Positions 47,834 through 60,252 of a stretch of 64,000 nt of DNA are shown here, in pieces (the stretch's first letter is position 1; every line of letters starts with the position of its first letter). The notes under the pieces are model-generated. The model saw nothing but the letters and a program-made list of their open reading frames with translations. It ran no database searches and was not told the DNA's origin. The DNA comes from Tigriopus japonicus (taxonomy: Eukaryota; Arthropoda; Copepoda; Harpacticoida; Harpacticidae). The stretch covers positions 4,285,791 to 4,349,790 of the forward strand of contig CM021318.1 of NCBI GenBank assembly GCA_010645155.1. Reading direction: 5' to 3'. The translations under genes were made by a program, and so were the position numbers.

Positions 47834-50800
47834 TCATGAGCATGATCTCGAACCATGAGCTCAGTCACCCTGTTGCCCCAAGGTACCCATTGAATGGCAT
47901 GTTGGAACTCAACTGGAACACTGCAACTCGTAACAACAGACGTGGAGTACATTCACGAGCCTAGTCAGTAGTTGAGAGAAATGGAAAGGGGGGGATGAAG
48001 GTGCCACTGAGGTCTATAGAGTGGAGATTCTAGAGCAGGCCGGTCGTGGAATTTCATTGTGGGCAGCAAGGGCCATTTATCATCAGCGACTAGTTGAAAC
48101 TTGCCCAAGTAAGTCCAATGCACTGACGTTTGTACCATGAATGATCTTCCACTTGCATGGGCAAGTCTTTATGATTGTCTTCGGAAATATTTGCCTTTTC
48201 ACGCAAGATATGGGCAACTTTGGCCACTATCAGTTGCAAAAAAGGTAGACAAAATGACGACAATGGCCTCTCCACACTCCTCTAAGGAAGGTGCTTGGCA
48301 GGGTGGTCGAAGCAAGCAGGAGCAGCACGATTCCAAACCCAAGGATGTTGGGTCGGTTGGATGGATGGATGTTGGAGAGATGGACACACTGGTTGGTGGG
48401 TCAGGCTTTCGGACGATCGGACGGGAGATGCCTTCATCTTAAACTTGTTAGTGGGTTTCTTGTGATTGTGTGCTTTTGGCAAAGTGAAGAGAAATCATAG
48501 GGCGGATCAAACTTTCACTACCAACTCTCAACCACTTAACCTGGGACGAACAGACTTGAGCTAAATTGGGTTTGGACCATTGCTAATGGTATTTACATCG
48601 AAACTATTGGGGCTGTGGTTTTGAAGGGAAGTTAAGTTTAGGGCAAGATAACGAAGCTAATACAGATGGTAAGTGGTAATTGGTTCCAAGACCATATAGT
48701 CAAAGGCAAAGGGAAAATTTTGAAACGTGATTTCATTTGAATATATTTTTTTCCGTCCCAAGTTCAGTTTTATGTTAGGATTGTGGTAACTGGCCACAAT
48801 AAATCGGAGAAAAATAATTTTCTGAAATTTGGCCATAATGCCAGGGTATAAGTTGTGATAATCTTAATGGGTAAGCCAGGTGTTCTTGATTTCCCATGAT
48901 TGCCTACATTTACAAGTTCAGATCACCATTATTCTTGCCTATGTTTGCACAAACGAACAAAGTTTTCTCACGAGAGCCACTAATCCACAAAAATACTTCA
49001 TCCTTCAGTATCGTAATGTGGTGTGCTAGAGGGCTCATTTCGGCACATGCTTATTGAATATACTGTTCGGTTGGTGTAATGAAGTAGCTTATCCCTAGGG
49101 CTCCGGCCGGGTCCATTGGTATTGATCCAGGAGCAATAAATCAATGCCGATCTGCTGTCTTGTGAGTTCCATCATTGATTCCGCCGTGTATTCCCTTCTC
49201 GACATTGTCGGTCCACTTGCTGACTACACTTGTCGCTGCTCAGATGAACTAGCTATTTCTGGAGTCAATCAAGCCTTACGTGCATTATTTACGTTCCAAG
49301 GCCCCATGCCAGTCTTCTAACAAATATTCAATACCAACAAACCTGAGTGAACATAAAAATGCAAACCAAGAACTACTTACACGGAAGTATAAGCAATCAA
49401 ACTTTGATGCTTGTCCCTTTCAGACATGCAATGCAAAAACACATGCATCAAATGTAGGGAGACAGATCCTGCTGATGAAATAAAACACGGCAGAGGGACT
49501 TGAATCAAGGTTTGTTATAAATGAGATTGGCAAAAACACTGACCGAGTGTCTCAAAAGGCTCAAACTGGTACTTGCTGTTCAAGAGTTTTAACACTTGAG
49601 ACCTCTCCTTGCAAGAAATGAAGAGCGAGTCCATCAGCTCCCCGAAATGAAAAGAACACGTGCCCCAGAAAGTCCATGAAGAGCGTGGAAAAGAAAGACA
49701 GAAGAAAAAGAAAGAGCATTGACGAGTCTCAGTGCGTGCCTGCCTCTTGCTGATTGTGTCTTCTGTCATCCGTAATTCCCTTAGGATGAAGGCAAAAAGC
49801 AAATGCGCGAGTGAAGCACATATAGTGTATACACACACATACACACGCACCACCATTCCATTCGTGAGGGAGGGAGTCACTGGTATCTTTTGCTTCTTGG
49901 GCGCCTACTCGTTCACGCCTTGCTACTTATTAGCTGCAAACCTGCCTACGTGTACTTGTTTTACATAGCTTGTGCATTGGAACTGTTGCAACGACCAATA
50001 ACAGACACACCCTCATTCCATCTAAAGTAGGAATCTATCAGAATTCTCTTGAGTGTCCATCCATCAGTTGCTTCCAAGATAGTTTGATTGAAAAGCCTGA
50101 TCGGTAGGCCCAATGGTAATTGTTGACGGCAACCATTGCTAATGAAAGCACTTCCTCTTCTCCATCTCACAAGAATATATCACTAGAACGTGCCTTGGGT
50201 GTCAGACGAACTAAATCCGACATAAACCGGACCCACGTTGTTGGCAACGACTAGTCGAAGGAATGTCTGGCCTTTCCAAGGCTTCAAAGATCCTTTCTTT
50301 GGAAGATTGTTACTAAGTTCGTCAACTAGCAGATTAAATGTCTGCCTAATGGTGTTCCAGATACGATATTATTAAGGCCAAAGCTTTTCAAGGCAATTTT
50401 AGTCTCTAATTTTACCATAGCATACACCAGAAAGCGCAAAAAAGCAAGACTAGCCACGCATGGCTCGGCCAGGTCATTCATTTCAAACATGAGTTATGCT
50501 TGCTTGAATTGCCGTTCAAAAGCAAACGACGAGGTTCCCATTGAGTTTTTCCCCTCACTTTTAAGCTGTAAACCATGGTAGGTTTTTGACAGAGTCTAGC
50601 CTACTGCAGGGAAAAGTGTCATTTTTCAGCAATGATTGTTCGTTCCACTTCTGAGCTCCAAATCCTGCAATCCGAGGACTTATTACTTGTATTCTCTCGA
50701 GCGTTCTGATTATCTAATGTAATCCCAACGAACTGCAATGAGAAAGTGAGACAAAGGAGTGGTCGGAAAAGAATGAAGTATACAGTGCACGTTATGTACA

Positions 50801-52154
50801 TGTACAGTTCGTATGGGGGTAATACGTACACTAGCTTGAGGTGAAGGAGTTAGAGAGCGTTCCCACGCATCACCCACGACAAGTCCTTGAGGGAGATTAC
50901 TAGGGCGAGTTCAATTACCATCACAAATACTGACGGTCCTGCATACACATCAGTCAAAGCGTTCGTTCTCGCTTTTGGTCCATTGGTCCATAGGGCGTTG
51001 TTCTATCCAGAGAGTATCTATCCATCGTGGTTGGCTTGGGCTATACCGGAAGAAGCACTATCAAGGCCCAAGAAACGCTATGGCAACGGACGTGTCGACT
51101 AGTTGTACTAAGTACAAGGAGTGATTTGAAAATCCCATCCATTATCACGGGAAGAGAAGAGTGGTAATAACTATTCTAAGCCAATGGCATCAAAGGATAG
51201 AAGAAGACTTCTCAATCCTCAATGGGGAAGCAAAGTAATCTACAGATGCAGTTTCTATACCATGTATGGGGCGTCAAGTTTTCATCAACTCTTGTTGATG
51301 TTCCGTCCTTGGTGATAAATGTGACTTTGTAGGTGACTTTTTGGTCTTGGCGATTGCCCCGGGGGCCCGATCTTTGAATAAAGAGGTCCACAGGCATCAT
51401 AGAATCACAAAACAAATCAAGCATGAACACCCCTGGTACAAAAATGAATGGTGATTGAGATTGATTGATCCATGATCTTTATGCGTCAGGGCTTTATACA
51501 AAAGGGAGACTTGTCATGAAGAGAAATCCAGTGGAAATTTTTAGTACTTTACGGAAGCTTGGATCTGAAAGATCGTGTCCACCGTCAGTGGTAAAAGTGT
51601 CTTCTCCGGGGTTAAAAAGAGTACCCCAAAGTGATTTCCACAAGGTCCTCAGACCTCTGTTGGGACATTCGATTGCGTTACTATAATGTTCGTTCGGGGT
51701 ACCCATGGTTGTTAATCTTGTTCTATGAGCCAATGTGTGTCGGTCTATCTTGTTTCTTCCCGTCGTGCGTGTCTGGGCCTGCAGGGTGAGAGTTTTTGTC
51801 GTCTCTTGGCACTTCCTCTTGTCTTGACTAGAGTAGGGTTGCCGAGAGAAATTCATTAGCCATGCCAAAAGAGACGTTTCTTTTGTTTGTTTGCGATGCT
51901 TCCGCCTTGGCAAGTTAGGTGAAAAGCAAAGAATCCTTGTTGTCCCCACGGGCACCTTAGGGAAATTTAGGAGAAGACTCGCGTCCAGGGTTGATCGTCG
52001 AAGACGAAATGGATCCCTGCGAAACCAGCATTTCCCTGAATCAACCCGTGATGGAGTCACTGTATGATGGGCCAACTAGCCAACTATTCGCGTGGCCGAG
52101 CGGGAAGTTCTGACTGTTGGCATTACTCCCCTCCGCTCTTTCCCTATCATACCA

Positions 52155-52180
52155 CCTACCAGCCAACCAACCAACCAACC
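52155..52180. repeat. (CCAA)n microsatellite
   Basis: Short CCAACCAACCAA run in the channel intron. Confidence 0.8.
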
Positions 52181-54450
52181 AACTACCTCTATGTCTCCTG
52201 TCAACGGAGTGTCGAGCTCTCTTTTTGTTCCATGAGACTTGAACCGGAAAAATATTGCAGGAGGTGGCAACATAATGCCACCATCTCGGAACAATATTTC
52301 TCGCGTGCTGGTTTTCATGCTCAAGCGCAGTTTCGTAGACGGAAACACCGTTTCAGGGTTCAAATACCGGAATGTTTATTTGGTACCCAAATTCTCTTTT
52401 GCAATAGTGTTTTGCCACGAGATTTATCTTCTAGGTCTCATTATTTAAGTTAGTTATGGAGTTATCGAGAAGTGAACAATCTAGGAGAAGCACAACCTCA
52501 TCGATTTATTTAATACCGATGGTAGCTAGTCCTTGAAAGTACTTTGGTGGGATTTGGTAGAGCTCCCTAATTTCGTTACCTAATTTTGAGCTCGTGTTCT
52601 TTTTTGTCGCTCTTTGAAGTAATTATAGGGCATAGAGAATGCGGTCATTACTCTTGGCACAAGAGACTCTGATGACCTTCTCTATCTCATGTCGATCCAT
52701 TTTATGACCCCTTTACGTCTCTAGAAACCACCTCCTTTTGGTCCGCCCTCAGCGCATTTCTTTGTGAGCCCGAACTCTGTGGAGGAATCTTTTTCTTCCA
52801 CTTGGATCGCTCGTGGACTCGTTTGAACGAATGTCTCTAACTTAAAATAGTTTTGCATGTTGGAGGAGCAGAACTCGGTTGGTCTGCGGAAGAGAACAAG
52901 CTCAAGAAATGCTGTCATTTTGAAGCACACATCTCCGAGAACCAATTGACACTTAAGTGCTTGACAAGACATTCCAGATGAAGTACACAGTCGATAGTTC
53001 ATCTAAGAATGATTCAAAATCAAAGAAGCCAATCCCAGATGGCTCTTTCAGGTTGGTTTCAACTTTCCATAGCAGACTTGCCAGATATCTGCTACTGACA
53101 TTAGTAAGCTGTAACTTGGTTTTCCATTGAAGGGTTCAGTTCTTGGTTGGAAGAGAAGGCTGGTTGTTTCGTTTTGTTGCTCTCAGAACAGATCCAGGGA
53201 CGCCATAGCGAAATAAGAGTGTCAAATTGGTCTTTTTCATCTTAACACTTCGAATATCGGTGGGATCAAGGTAATTTTGGTGCCATGAAGAGCATCTTAA
53301 TATGAAGAAGGGATAAATAAATGAAGCATAAGAAAAAATCCGAACACAATGAGCCAGTAGCAGCAATGAGTTAACGCGGAACTTTGCCTTCAAAAGCACC
53401 CCCTTTCCCCAAAAAATGATCGAAATATAGGCCACAATTGATCAAACCTTCCAATGTTGATCCAAATTCTTGAATCATAGTTAGGAAACACTTCCTCAGA
53501 AACTTTTTCTTCCTCCTGTATTATTGATAGTGACAGTCCAGTTTGTCTCTCTCGGATGAACAAGGAACACAGTGCGTAGTACAAGCTCCTTACTGTCGTT
53601 TTGTTCCACTAAAAGGTCACACAACTCGTTGGCAGTGTCTCATACCTAATCAATCAAATACGAATGAATTCATTTGATTTGTCATTTTCACTCGATCCAT
53701 CGCCGAACCCATCTTGCTTCAAAATATTACATCTATGAAATAACTAAACAAAAAGAAAGTTCATGTTTATTTCTTATATGTATTAGTAATTTATTCAAAT
53801 GTTGTCTTTTTTCTACCTTAATATTTTGCGGCCCTTAAAATTTACTAATTGCTTGCAGCAAGGGATTTGGAATATTTGATATGACAAAGTGTTGGAAAAT
53901 TATTTAAAAAAAATATACTTCTCAAATTTCCAATTAAAAAGAGTAAACTGTTAGTTGAGAGGCTTTTCTGATTTTCTAAAATCAGTTTTGCAAGTGGTCA
54001 ACGAACATTTTTGAGGCCAACTGTAGAAGTAATAGCAATAGAAAAAAAGTGCTAGATTACGCAGATAATTTCAATTCTGCTCCGAGCTCATGTAATCAAG
54101 CCTCGCAAACCACCAACCAATTTGGTTAACTTGGACCATTGCACTTGGCGAGTTTGTTGGTAGAAAACCGCTGCAAAGTTGGTAGTACAGTACGTCCGAA
54201 TGTTGGCCAGGACACAAGACTACTTGGCAGGAATAGATATGAAGTTAAGTAAATTTGGAGAGGCTTATTTACGATCGTCGTTCAATATTTCTTAACCCTT
54301 GCACCACGAGCAAGACTGTGGGAGAATGCGCCGTTGTCTCCTGTGGAGCAATTTGAAGGAAACTGACTTTTATACTTGCCTTGGGTTCTCGCCCTTGTTC
54401 CCAAAATAAATACCTCGCTGTAACACAACTTTGGGTGTTTTGTTTAAAAT

Positions 54451-55513
54451 CAGACCTGTTCAAGATACTTTGAAAAAGTATCTAGATAAGATGGTATTTT
54501 CCGCAAAGTATCTAGATAAAGATAGTTTAAGATACTTTCCTGAAAAAGTATCTAGATAAAGATACTTTAAGATACTTTCCCGAAAAAAGTATCTAGATAA
54601 AGATACTTTAAGATACTTTCCCGTAAAAAGTATCTAGATAAAGATACTTTAAAATATTTTCCCGAAAAAAGTATCTAGATAAAGATACTTCAAGATATTT
54701 TCCCGAAAAACTATCTTGATAAGATACTTCAAGATACTTTTCACAAAACGTATCTATATAAGATACTTCTAGATACTTTTCTTCATTATGCATAATGTCA
54801 AATTATTTGTGCATTATGCACATTGAAAGTGGATGCATTATACATGTTAAGACTTGAGAGTGGACGCCTTATGCACATTGAGAGTGGATGCATTATGCAC
54901 CCTTCCTCAAAGTGGATAATGAATGCATCCTCAGATTCCTCACTCAATGTGCATAATGTGTCCACTCTCAAGTCTCAACATGCATAATGTATCCACTTTC
55001 AATGTACATAATGCACAAGTAATTTGACATTATGCATTATGAAGAAAAGTATCTAGAAGTATCTTATCTAGATACTTTTTGGGAAAATGCATAATGCATA
55101 CTAAACAATGCATAATGGATGCTTTAACACAAAAGATTGAGAGAACACATTATCTAGATAAAAATAGTTCAAGACAGTTTTCCAAAAAAAGTATCTAGAT
55201 AAAGATATTTCAAGGTAGTTTTCCGAAAAAAGTATCTAGATAAAGATACTTTAAGATACTTTCCCGAAAAAAAGTATCTAGATAAAGATAGTTTAAGATA
55301 CTTTCCCGAAAAAAGTATCTAGATAAAGATACTTTAAGATACTTTCCCGAAAAAAGTATCTAGATAAAGATACTTTAAGATACTTTCCCGAAAAAAGTAT
55401 CTAGATAAAGATACTTTAAGATATTTTCCCGAAAAAAGTATCTAGATAAAGATAAAAGATAAATTATCTTTTATCTTTATCTTTTATCTAGATAAGATAA
55501 TTGAACAGGTCTG
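54451..55513. mobile_element. Intact family F foldback element, 1063 bp, with tandem-repeat arms
   Basis: Starts CAGACCTGTTCAAGATAC and ends with GAACAGGTCTG, its reverse complement. Both arms (about 54451-54790 and 55045-55513) are tandem units of about 42 bp with AGTATCTAGATAAAGATA and TTTCCCGAAAA. The centre (54790-55045) is itself an inverted repeat rich in ATTATGCATAATG and AGTGGATGCATTATGCAC. The whole element could fold into one long hairpin. No coding sequence is present. No direct duplication is visible at its flanks (TTTAAAAT and GGTTCTGA). A disrupted copy lies at 23126-23407 plus 26219-26785. Confidence 0.88.
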
Positions 55514-56981
55514 GGTTCTGAGTCGAGAATGTATATTATGCAAATGCCAAGGTCGTACACCGAGATGTTGCTTTATCAATCGATATGTTAGTGGGCCAAT
55601 TGCAATCTCAACACCATCCTTCCATACGCACAATCACTGTGTATTCATTTTCTAAATGTTTCAAGAGTCGAAGATGAGTTCGAGTCTTGAAATCAAAGGC
55701 CAAAATCACCTAGTTGTGCGTTTGCTTTAAAGGTCCCATTTCAGTAACAGTAAACGTAGCACACTGGAATTTTCTTGGTGAAACATTGGGTCTGTTGAAT
55801 ATTTCTTGTCGTTCTATGGCAGGGGGCACTGTTTGGCACAATCAAAGTTGAGATATCTATTTCTAAAGCATCTGTAGTATAAGTACTTGAGGAAAGGTTA
55901 GGTTGTTTTGTTCGTTCTGGGGCGTCATTGTACTCGAACATCTGTCGGTCTTCGTGCAGAACAAAAGATAGATATGGTTGCATTACTTTATGTTTTCTAT
56001 TCCCCTTAAAAGAAACCAAGAATTTCAAGCACAATGTTCTGTCATGATAGAAGGTGCAAAACATGAAAAACTAAAGAGATATTTGTTTTGTTTTCATTAA
56101 CACACTTGGAGACCAGGATTTTTTTTACAAAAGCAGTGCACGTTGTTTATTAATGTATGCTAGGCAAATATTCTATACATTTGATTCCAAAGATCTGACC
56201 TAATTTTCACACCAAACCAATCAAAGCAAGGAACACAAGCTTAAATTAGCCATCAATATGTTTGAAGTTAAGCACAAGAAAAACGTGAAAACTTTGAGAA
56301 AAACGAAGAACTGTTGCACTCGTAAAAACTGCGGGAAAGTCTCCTGAGCTGTCTGCAAATTCTTTGGAACACCGAAGAATGTCACGTTACCTACCAATCA
56401 ATCTTTATCAGATCCCAAATTTTGTCGATGACCGAGGTAGTAGTTCGAGTCATGCATCAGTTTGTTCCACCAAGTGAACGCTCTCTCCCGCATTCATGCT
56501 CCAATCCTTCCCGGAACTGAAAGGTCCATCGTGGTCCAATTTGCTTGGGAAAGCTTGGAGGACCTTGACGCACAAAATACTGCCTCATTGGCAGTCATTG
56601 GTCGAGCGTGTGCAAACGGATTGGATTATGGGATAGTTGTAGTCCGCCTTTCCAGACAGATTGAGCTCACAATGGCCTTGCGACCTCACTCATGGTTCAA
56701 AACATATTTTTAGACGACTGATTTTCTTTTGAATTGGGGATGGTTGTATTCAAAAGACAAGCCTTTCCCGTTACTTCCCCCATCATGCTTAAGTAAGCAT
56801 CTTTTTGTACCCTCCATGGCGATTTTACGCCTTTGTGCTGATCTATGCTGTCCTCGCTGAGGAAATGGTCAAACGGTTTTTTCTTTGCGGATGAAGGAAT
56901 TTCGGCTCACAGGCGAAATAAAGTGATTCCATAGGTAGCAGAGAATGGCGCATTTGTCACCTCTGAATGTGTGGACATTTG

Positions 56982-57004
56982 GTAAAGTCAGTCAGTCAGT
57001 CAGT
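56982..57004. repeat. (GTCA)n microsatellite
   Basis: Five GTCA/CAGT tetranucleotides in a row, intronic. Confidence 0.7.
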
Positions 57005-58416
57005 TTGTCCTCATAGCACTTTGATTGGCTCTCAGGATGAGCGTTGGGTTGTGTCTTAGCTATTCTCGGACAGAGATTGATCTCATCTAAAACGACTTCT
57101 TGAGAAAAAGCACCCGGCAGAGACAAGAAGGGTCCGGAAATCGATCCCAGGAGCGCCCAATGGTCCAGAATGACGGCGTTCTCATCCACCAGGAGTATCT
57201 CATCCTACCACGGCTGTGAGGGAGTATGTTCCCATTTCCATTGGACACATTGAACGAACGTAGAAAAAGGGCATTTATCTTTCTCGTTTTTTTTGTTTTC
57301 ACAGAATAAAGGCTTTTCGCCCGATGCCGGCTTCAAAAGCCCCCTTTAATGTAAAGGATTTTACTTTCAATTCAAAGATTGGCAGATGATATTTTATTGA
57401 GCTTTTATTGAGGAAAAGTGGATTTCATATAGGAACAACGCCTTACATTACGGGGGTTCTCCGGATAGGAACATCACTTCCGACTTAGGTTTTCTGAGCT
57501 TCGTTTAATGCGCACTAAAAATAAGGCCACATAAGCAATTCGACGCCGAAAGATGTTGAAACCCTTTTTGCCTCCTTCAAGGTCGGTCTTAACCAATTTC
57601 TCATTTGTTTCCGTTTTCAGAGCTTCTGTGTTGTGTCCCGGAGGTTTCAAAAGCACTACGTTCAGCGGTTCAATGCCACTCGCTCGCTATTTTTATTCCA
57701 CCCATGGAACAAGGTAAGCCCGTAATCTGGTGACTTTACTCCTCTTCATCCGGCACGCACATCCAATGACACGATCGATGACTGCGATCCTACATTGTTG
57801 GTGGCTTGGGGTTTTCCGGCCCAATTTTGAGCCAAACCTGCTTGTATTCTCAGTAGAAGGTATTGCGTGAGGTTCTCGCATGGAATTTAATCGACCAAGA
57901 CCAAAAGATTTGGCCTCCAACTGACTTTTTGACACTCTGAAACATTTTTGTCGGGCAAGAAATGATGCTACGAAGGAGATGAAGCAAGAAAAATGGAAGT
58001 CAGCCGTGATTTTGGTGCTCCGGAGTTCTGATCAAGTGTCTTTCTATTTGCAATTCCATCTTCTCCAATCGAACTTTTTGGGTGCTTTTACTTCCCCCTT
58101 GAATTTGTTTCTTAACTGGAAGGTCACATATTCAAATGACACCCAGCCCATTGACGAGATTACTCGCTTTCATTTTCGAGCCATTACTGGGTAACATAAT
58201 GCGGTATTAGATGCCCGTTTGCCAACTCTTAACGACAACGCATTCCATGTGGCGCTCGCCACGCAACACGCATACACACAATTCTTGTGCATTGTTGTAT
58301 ACGGTACATAGCTAAGGCCCACACTCCAAGGGCTCAAACTTTACCTCTTAGTTTGACGGGCAATGAGGTTGTTGTTAATGCTTCAATGTTTTTAATATTT
58401 ATCTTTTTTCTTCCAG

Positions 58417-58532
58417 CTTCGAACTGCCGCCATCTACATTTGTACCAACCAATATTTCGACTATATTGTGATGCTTACAATTCTGGTGAATTGTATTTTC
58501 CTAGCTATGACCCATCCCATTGACGAAGCAGA
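58417..58532 (+). CDS. Voltage-gated sodium-channel family protein, IS1 exon
   Basis: Starts after a strong acceptor (TTTTTTCTTCCAG) in phase 0 and ends at GTGAGT in phase 2. The translation begins LRTAAIYICTNQYFDYIVML and goes on through ILVNCIFLAMTHPIDEAE. It contains the ILVNCIF core of segment S1 of domain I. The preceding TNQYFDY and following EEAE-like stretch look closer to arthropod DSC1/NaCP60E (Nav2) channels than to para, which has a HPLFS-type sequence there. That subfamily call is from recalled family features and is tentative. Confidence 0.9.
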
Positions 58533-59269
58533 GTGAGTATTCATACGGGTTTTTTTATCGTGCTGTTTTCGTGATTAATCCGTGACGTCGTTTCCCATTG
58601 GGAACACAATTCCAAAATCCAGAATACGGTACACGATAATTGTGTAGCTGGTCCAAGCAACTCCTTCATATCCCATCAGTAGTGCATTTGGTCAATCCAA
58701 GAAGTGCACACAAAAGTTAATGGGTCCTAGATCGTTGGGCCAATGCACAAATAAACCTTCCATAAGAGTACAATACTTGTAATGTAAAGAGCGCCTTGCA
58801 CCAACGCCATCCAACTCAATGGAACTTGACCAATTCCGGTTGTAATGGCGTTGGGCTGAAAACAATTTAGTGATGGAATCAGGAAACGATAACGAAATAT
58901 GTTGACCTTTCAAGTGGTGCTGATCTAAAGTCTTCATGATCAGGGCAAGGAAGTGACCAGGGTGAAAAAGAAGCCTATGGCTTTCAATTGGCTGGGTCAA
59001 TCTCCCGTCTCCTTTGGGGAGATGAACCAGGCTCCAGCTTAAAAACCCTCCTTGGTCCGTAGAAAATAATCATTTTTTTACGCCTAGTAGACATAACTTA
59101 ATCCTGAGGCCGTTTATACTCTCCCTTGTCCACTCATTCATTTGTTCATTCTTTTACTTCACCATCTTAAGCGGGATTTCCGCGTGTCTCACGTAAAATG
59201 TCTTATCTGGGGCCTGATCTCTTTTTCCCTCATTGTGTTATTCTTCTCTTTCTGTTGCCATCCGTGAAG
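58533..59269 (+). other. Intron between IS1 and IS2-IS4 exons
   Basis: 737 bp, begins GTGAGT and ends AG after a pyrimidine-rich stretch. No other feature is recognised. Confidence 0.85.
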
Positions 59270-59490
59270 ATATATATTTCTGGTCATCTACACCTTCGAA
59301 ATGGCCATCAAGTGTGTGGCCCGAGGATTCATCCTGAACAATTACACTTACCTTCGAAACCCCTGGAACTGGTTGGACTTCACTGTGATCTTCTCTGGAT
59401 ACCTCACCTCTTTCATCGAAATGGGCAATTTGGCCGGACTTCGAACCTTCCGCGTTCTCAGAGCCCTCAAAACAGTCTCTATCATGCCAA
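59270..59490 (+). CDS. Voltage-gated sodium-channel family protein, IS2-IS4 exon
   Basis: The split codon GA|A joins perfectly to the previous exon, giving [17 protein letters not shown]. Segment S2 ([20 protein letters not shown]) is followed by the conserved loop [13 protein letters not shown]3 ([12 protein letters not shown]), and the voltage sensor S4 [18 protein letters not shown], with Arg/Lys at every third position. The exon ends at GTAAGT in phase 1. The acceptor (CCATCCGTGAAG) follows a T-rich tract. The KTVSIMP ending again favours the DSC1/Nav2 type. Later exons (IS5, pore and on) are not visible before the window ends. Confidence 0.95.
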
Positions 59491-60104
59491 GTAAGTGTCC
59501 ATTATCAAAAAGTTACGGACTAGCTCGCCTATGGGATTATTTACTGCTCTATGGAGTCCCGGATGATTGTTGTTTAGGGAAAGACATACCTCAAAATCAG
59601 TAAGTAGGTTGCATATTCACACGTAGAAGAGAAAAGCAGAGTACATGAACAAGAAACAAGACGGATTAGCAGTCCTCGATTATCCGATCCTTTAACGGAC
59701 AGCTGACTGGGAGATCAGTACATATGACTGGGAGGTCACCGTACTGATACACTCCCAAAATTGAACCCTGACACAAAAGTTTGACCTATTTTCGAACTCA
59801 TCAATGCATGTTGGCCACGTAAGAACATATATTTTGAGTAATAAAGCTCAAAGGTTATATCTCATTTCGATTTTATTGGCTGCACTTAAAGGACTTTGTA
59901 CTCTTTGGTCATCAGTTGTATTTAAAACCCAACTGTTGCACTGAGTATGTACTCCAGGGCCGTTCACTTGTCTTGATTCTTGTATACTCTAAATCCTCTT
60001 AACGTGTGACCCGTTGTGTTCTTGAACGTTAAAAAATGATGCAATTTGTCGTTTAGCATCAATGAAATTTGACGCATTGAGTGCGACTTTTAGTCACTTT
60101 AGCC

Positions 60105-60252
60105 CAGGGGTTCCCAAAGTTGGGGTAATTACCCCACTTGGGGTAATGGACTTTTTCCATGGGGTAGTGAAGCATTTTGGGATTTGGAAGAAAATTAGAT
60201 AACTGCCCAGACTTTCATTTGGGTAGTGGCACGAAAAGTTTGGGAACCCCTG
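60105..60252. mobile_element. hAT-like MITE (148 bp) in the channel gene
   Basis: Ends CAGGGGTTCCCAAAGTT and AAGTTTGGGAACCCCTG are inverted repeats with one mismatch, of the widespread CAGGGGTTCCCAAA hAT type. An exact 8-bp duplication CTTTAGCC flanks it (60097-60104 and 60253-60260). Inside, GGGGTAATTACCCC is a short palindrome. Confidence 0.95.

Larger units (their letters stand above)
33826..58416 (+). other. 24.6-kb intronic interval of the channel gene
   Basis: Separates the N-terminal exon from the IS1 exon and should hide one or more small exons. Recognised contents are a SINE-like unit at 37370-37535, low-complexity sequence at 39290-39840, microsatellites, and the foldback element at 54451-55513. 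The rest is non-coding DNA with scattered short frames. The longest, 193 codons at 51494-52075 on the minus strand, has no recognisable domain. Confidence 0.7.

Noticed and set aside
51494..52075. 193-codon minus-strand frame, the longest unexplained one in the channel intron
   Set aside because: No domain, no splice context and unremarkable composition; chance length in a less AT-rich stretch is sufficient.
54470..55500. Regular repeat arrays that superficially resemble a CRISPR array
   Set aside because: Units are contiguous and near-identical with no unique spacers, they form inverted arms, and the genome is eukaryotic.
57307..57351. Possible missing channel exon after TTTTCACAG with a frame reading KAFRPMPASKAPFN
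   Set aside because: It resembles the expected motif only loosely, is too short, and its phase does not fit either neighbouring exon.
58123..58190. Possible channel exon encoding DEITRFHFRAITG after a pyrimidine-rich tract
   Set aside because: It would end in phase 2, which breaks the LRTAAIY frame at 58417, and similarity to the RFSA motif is minimal.
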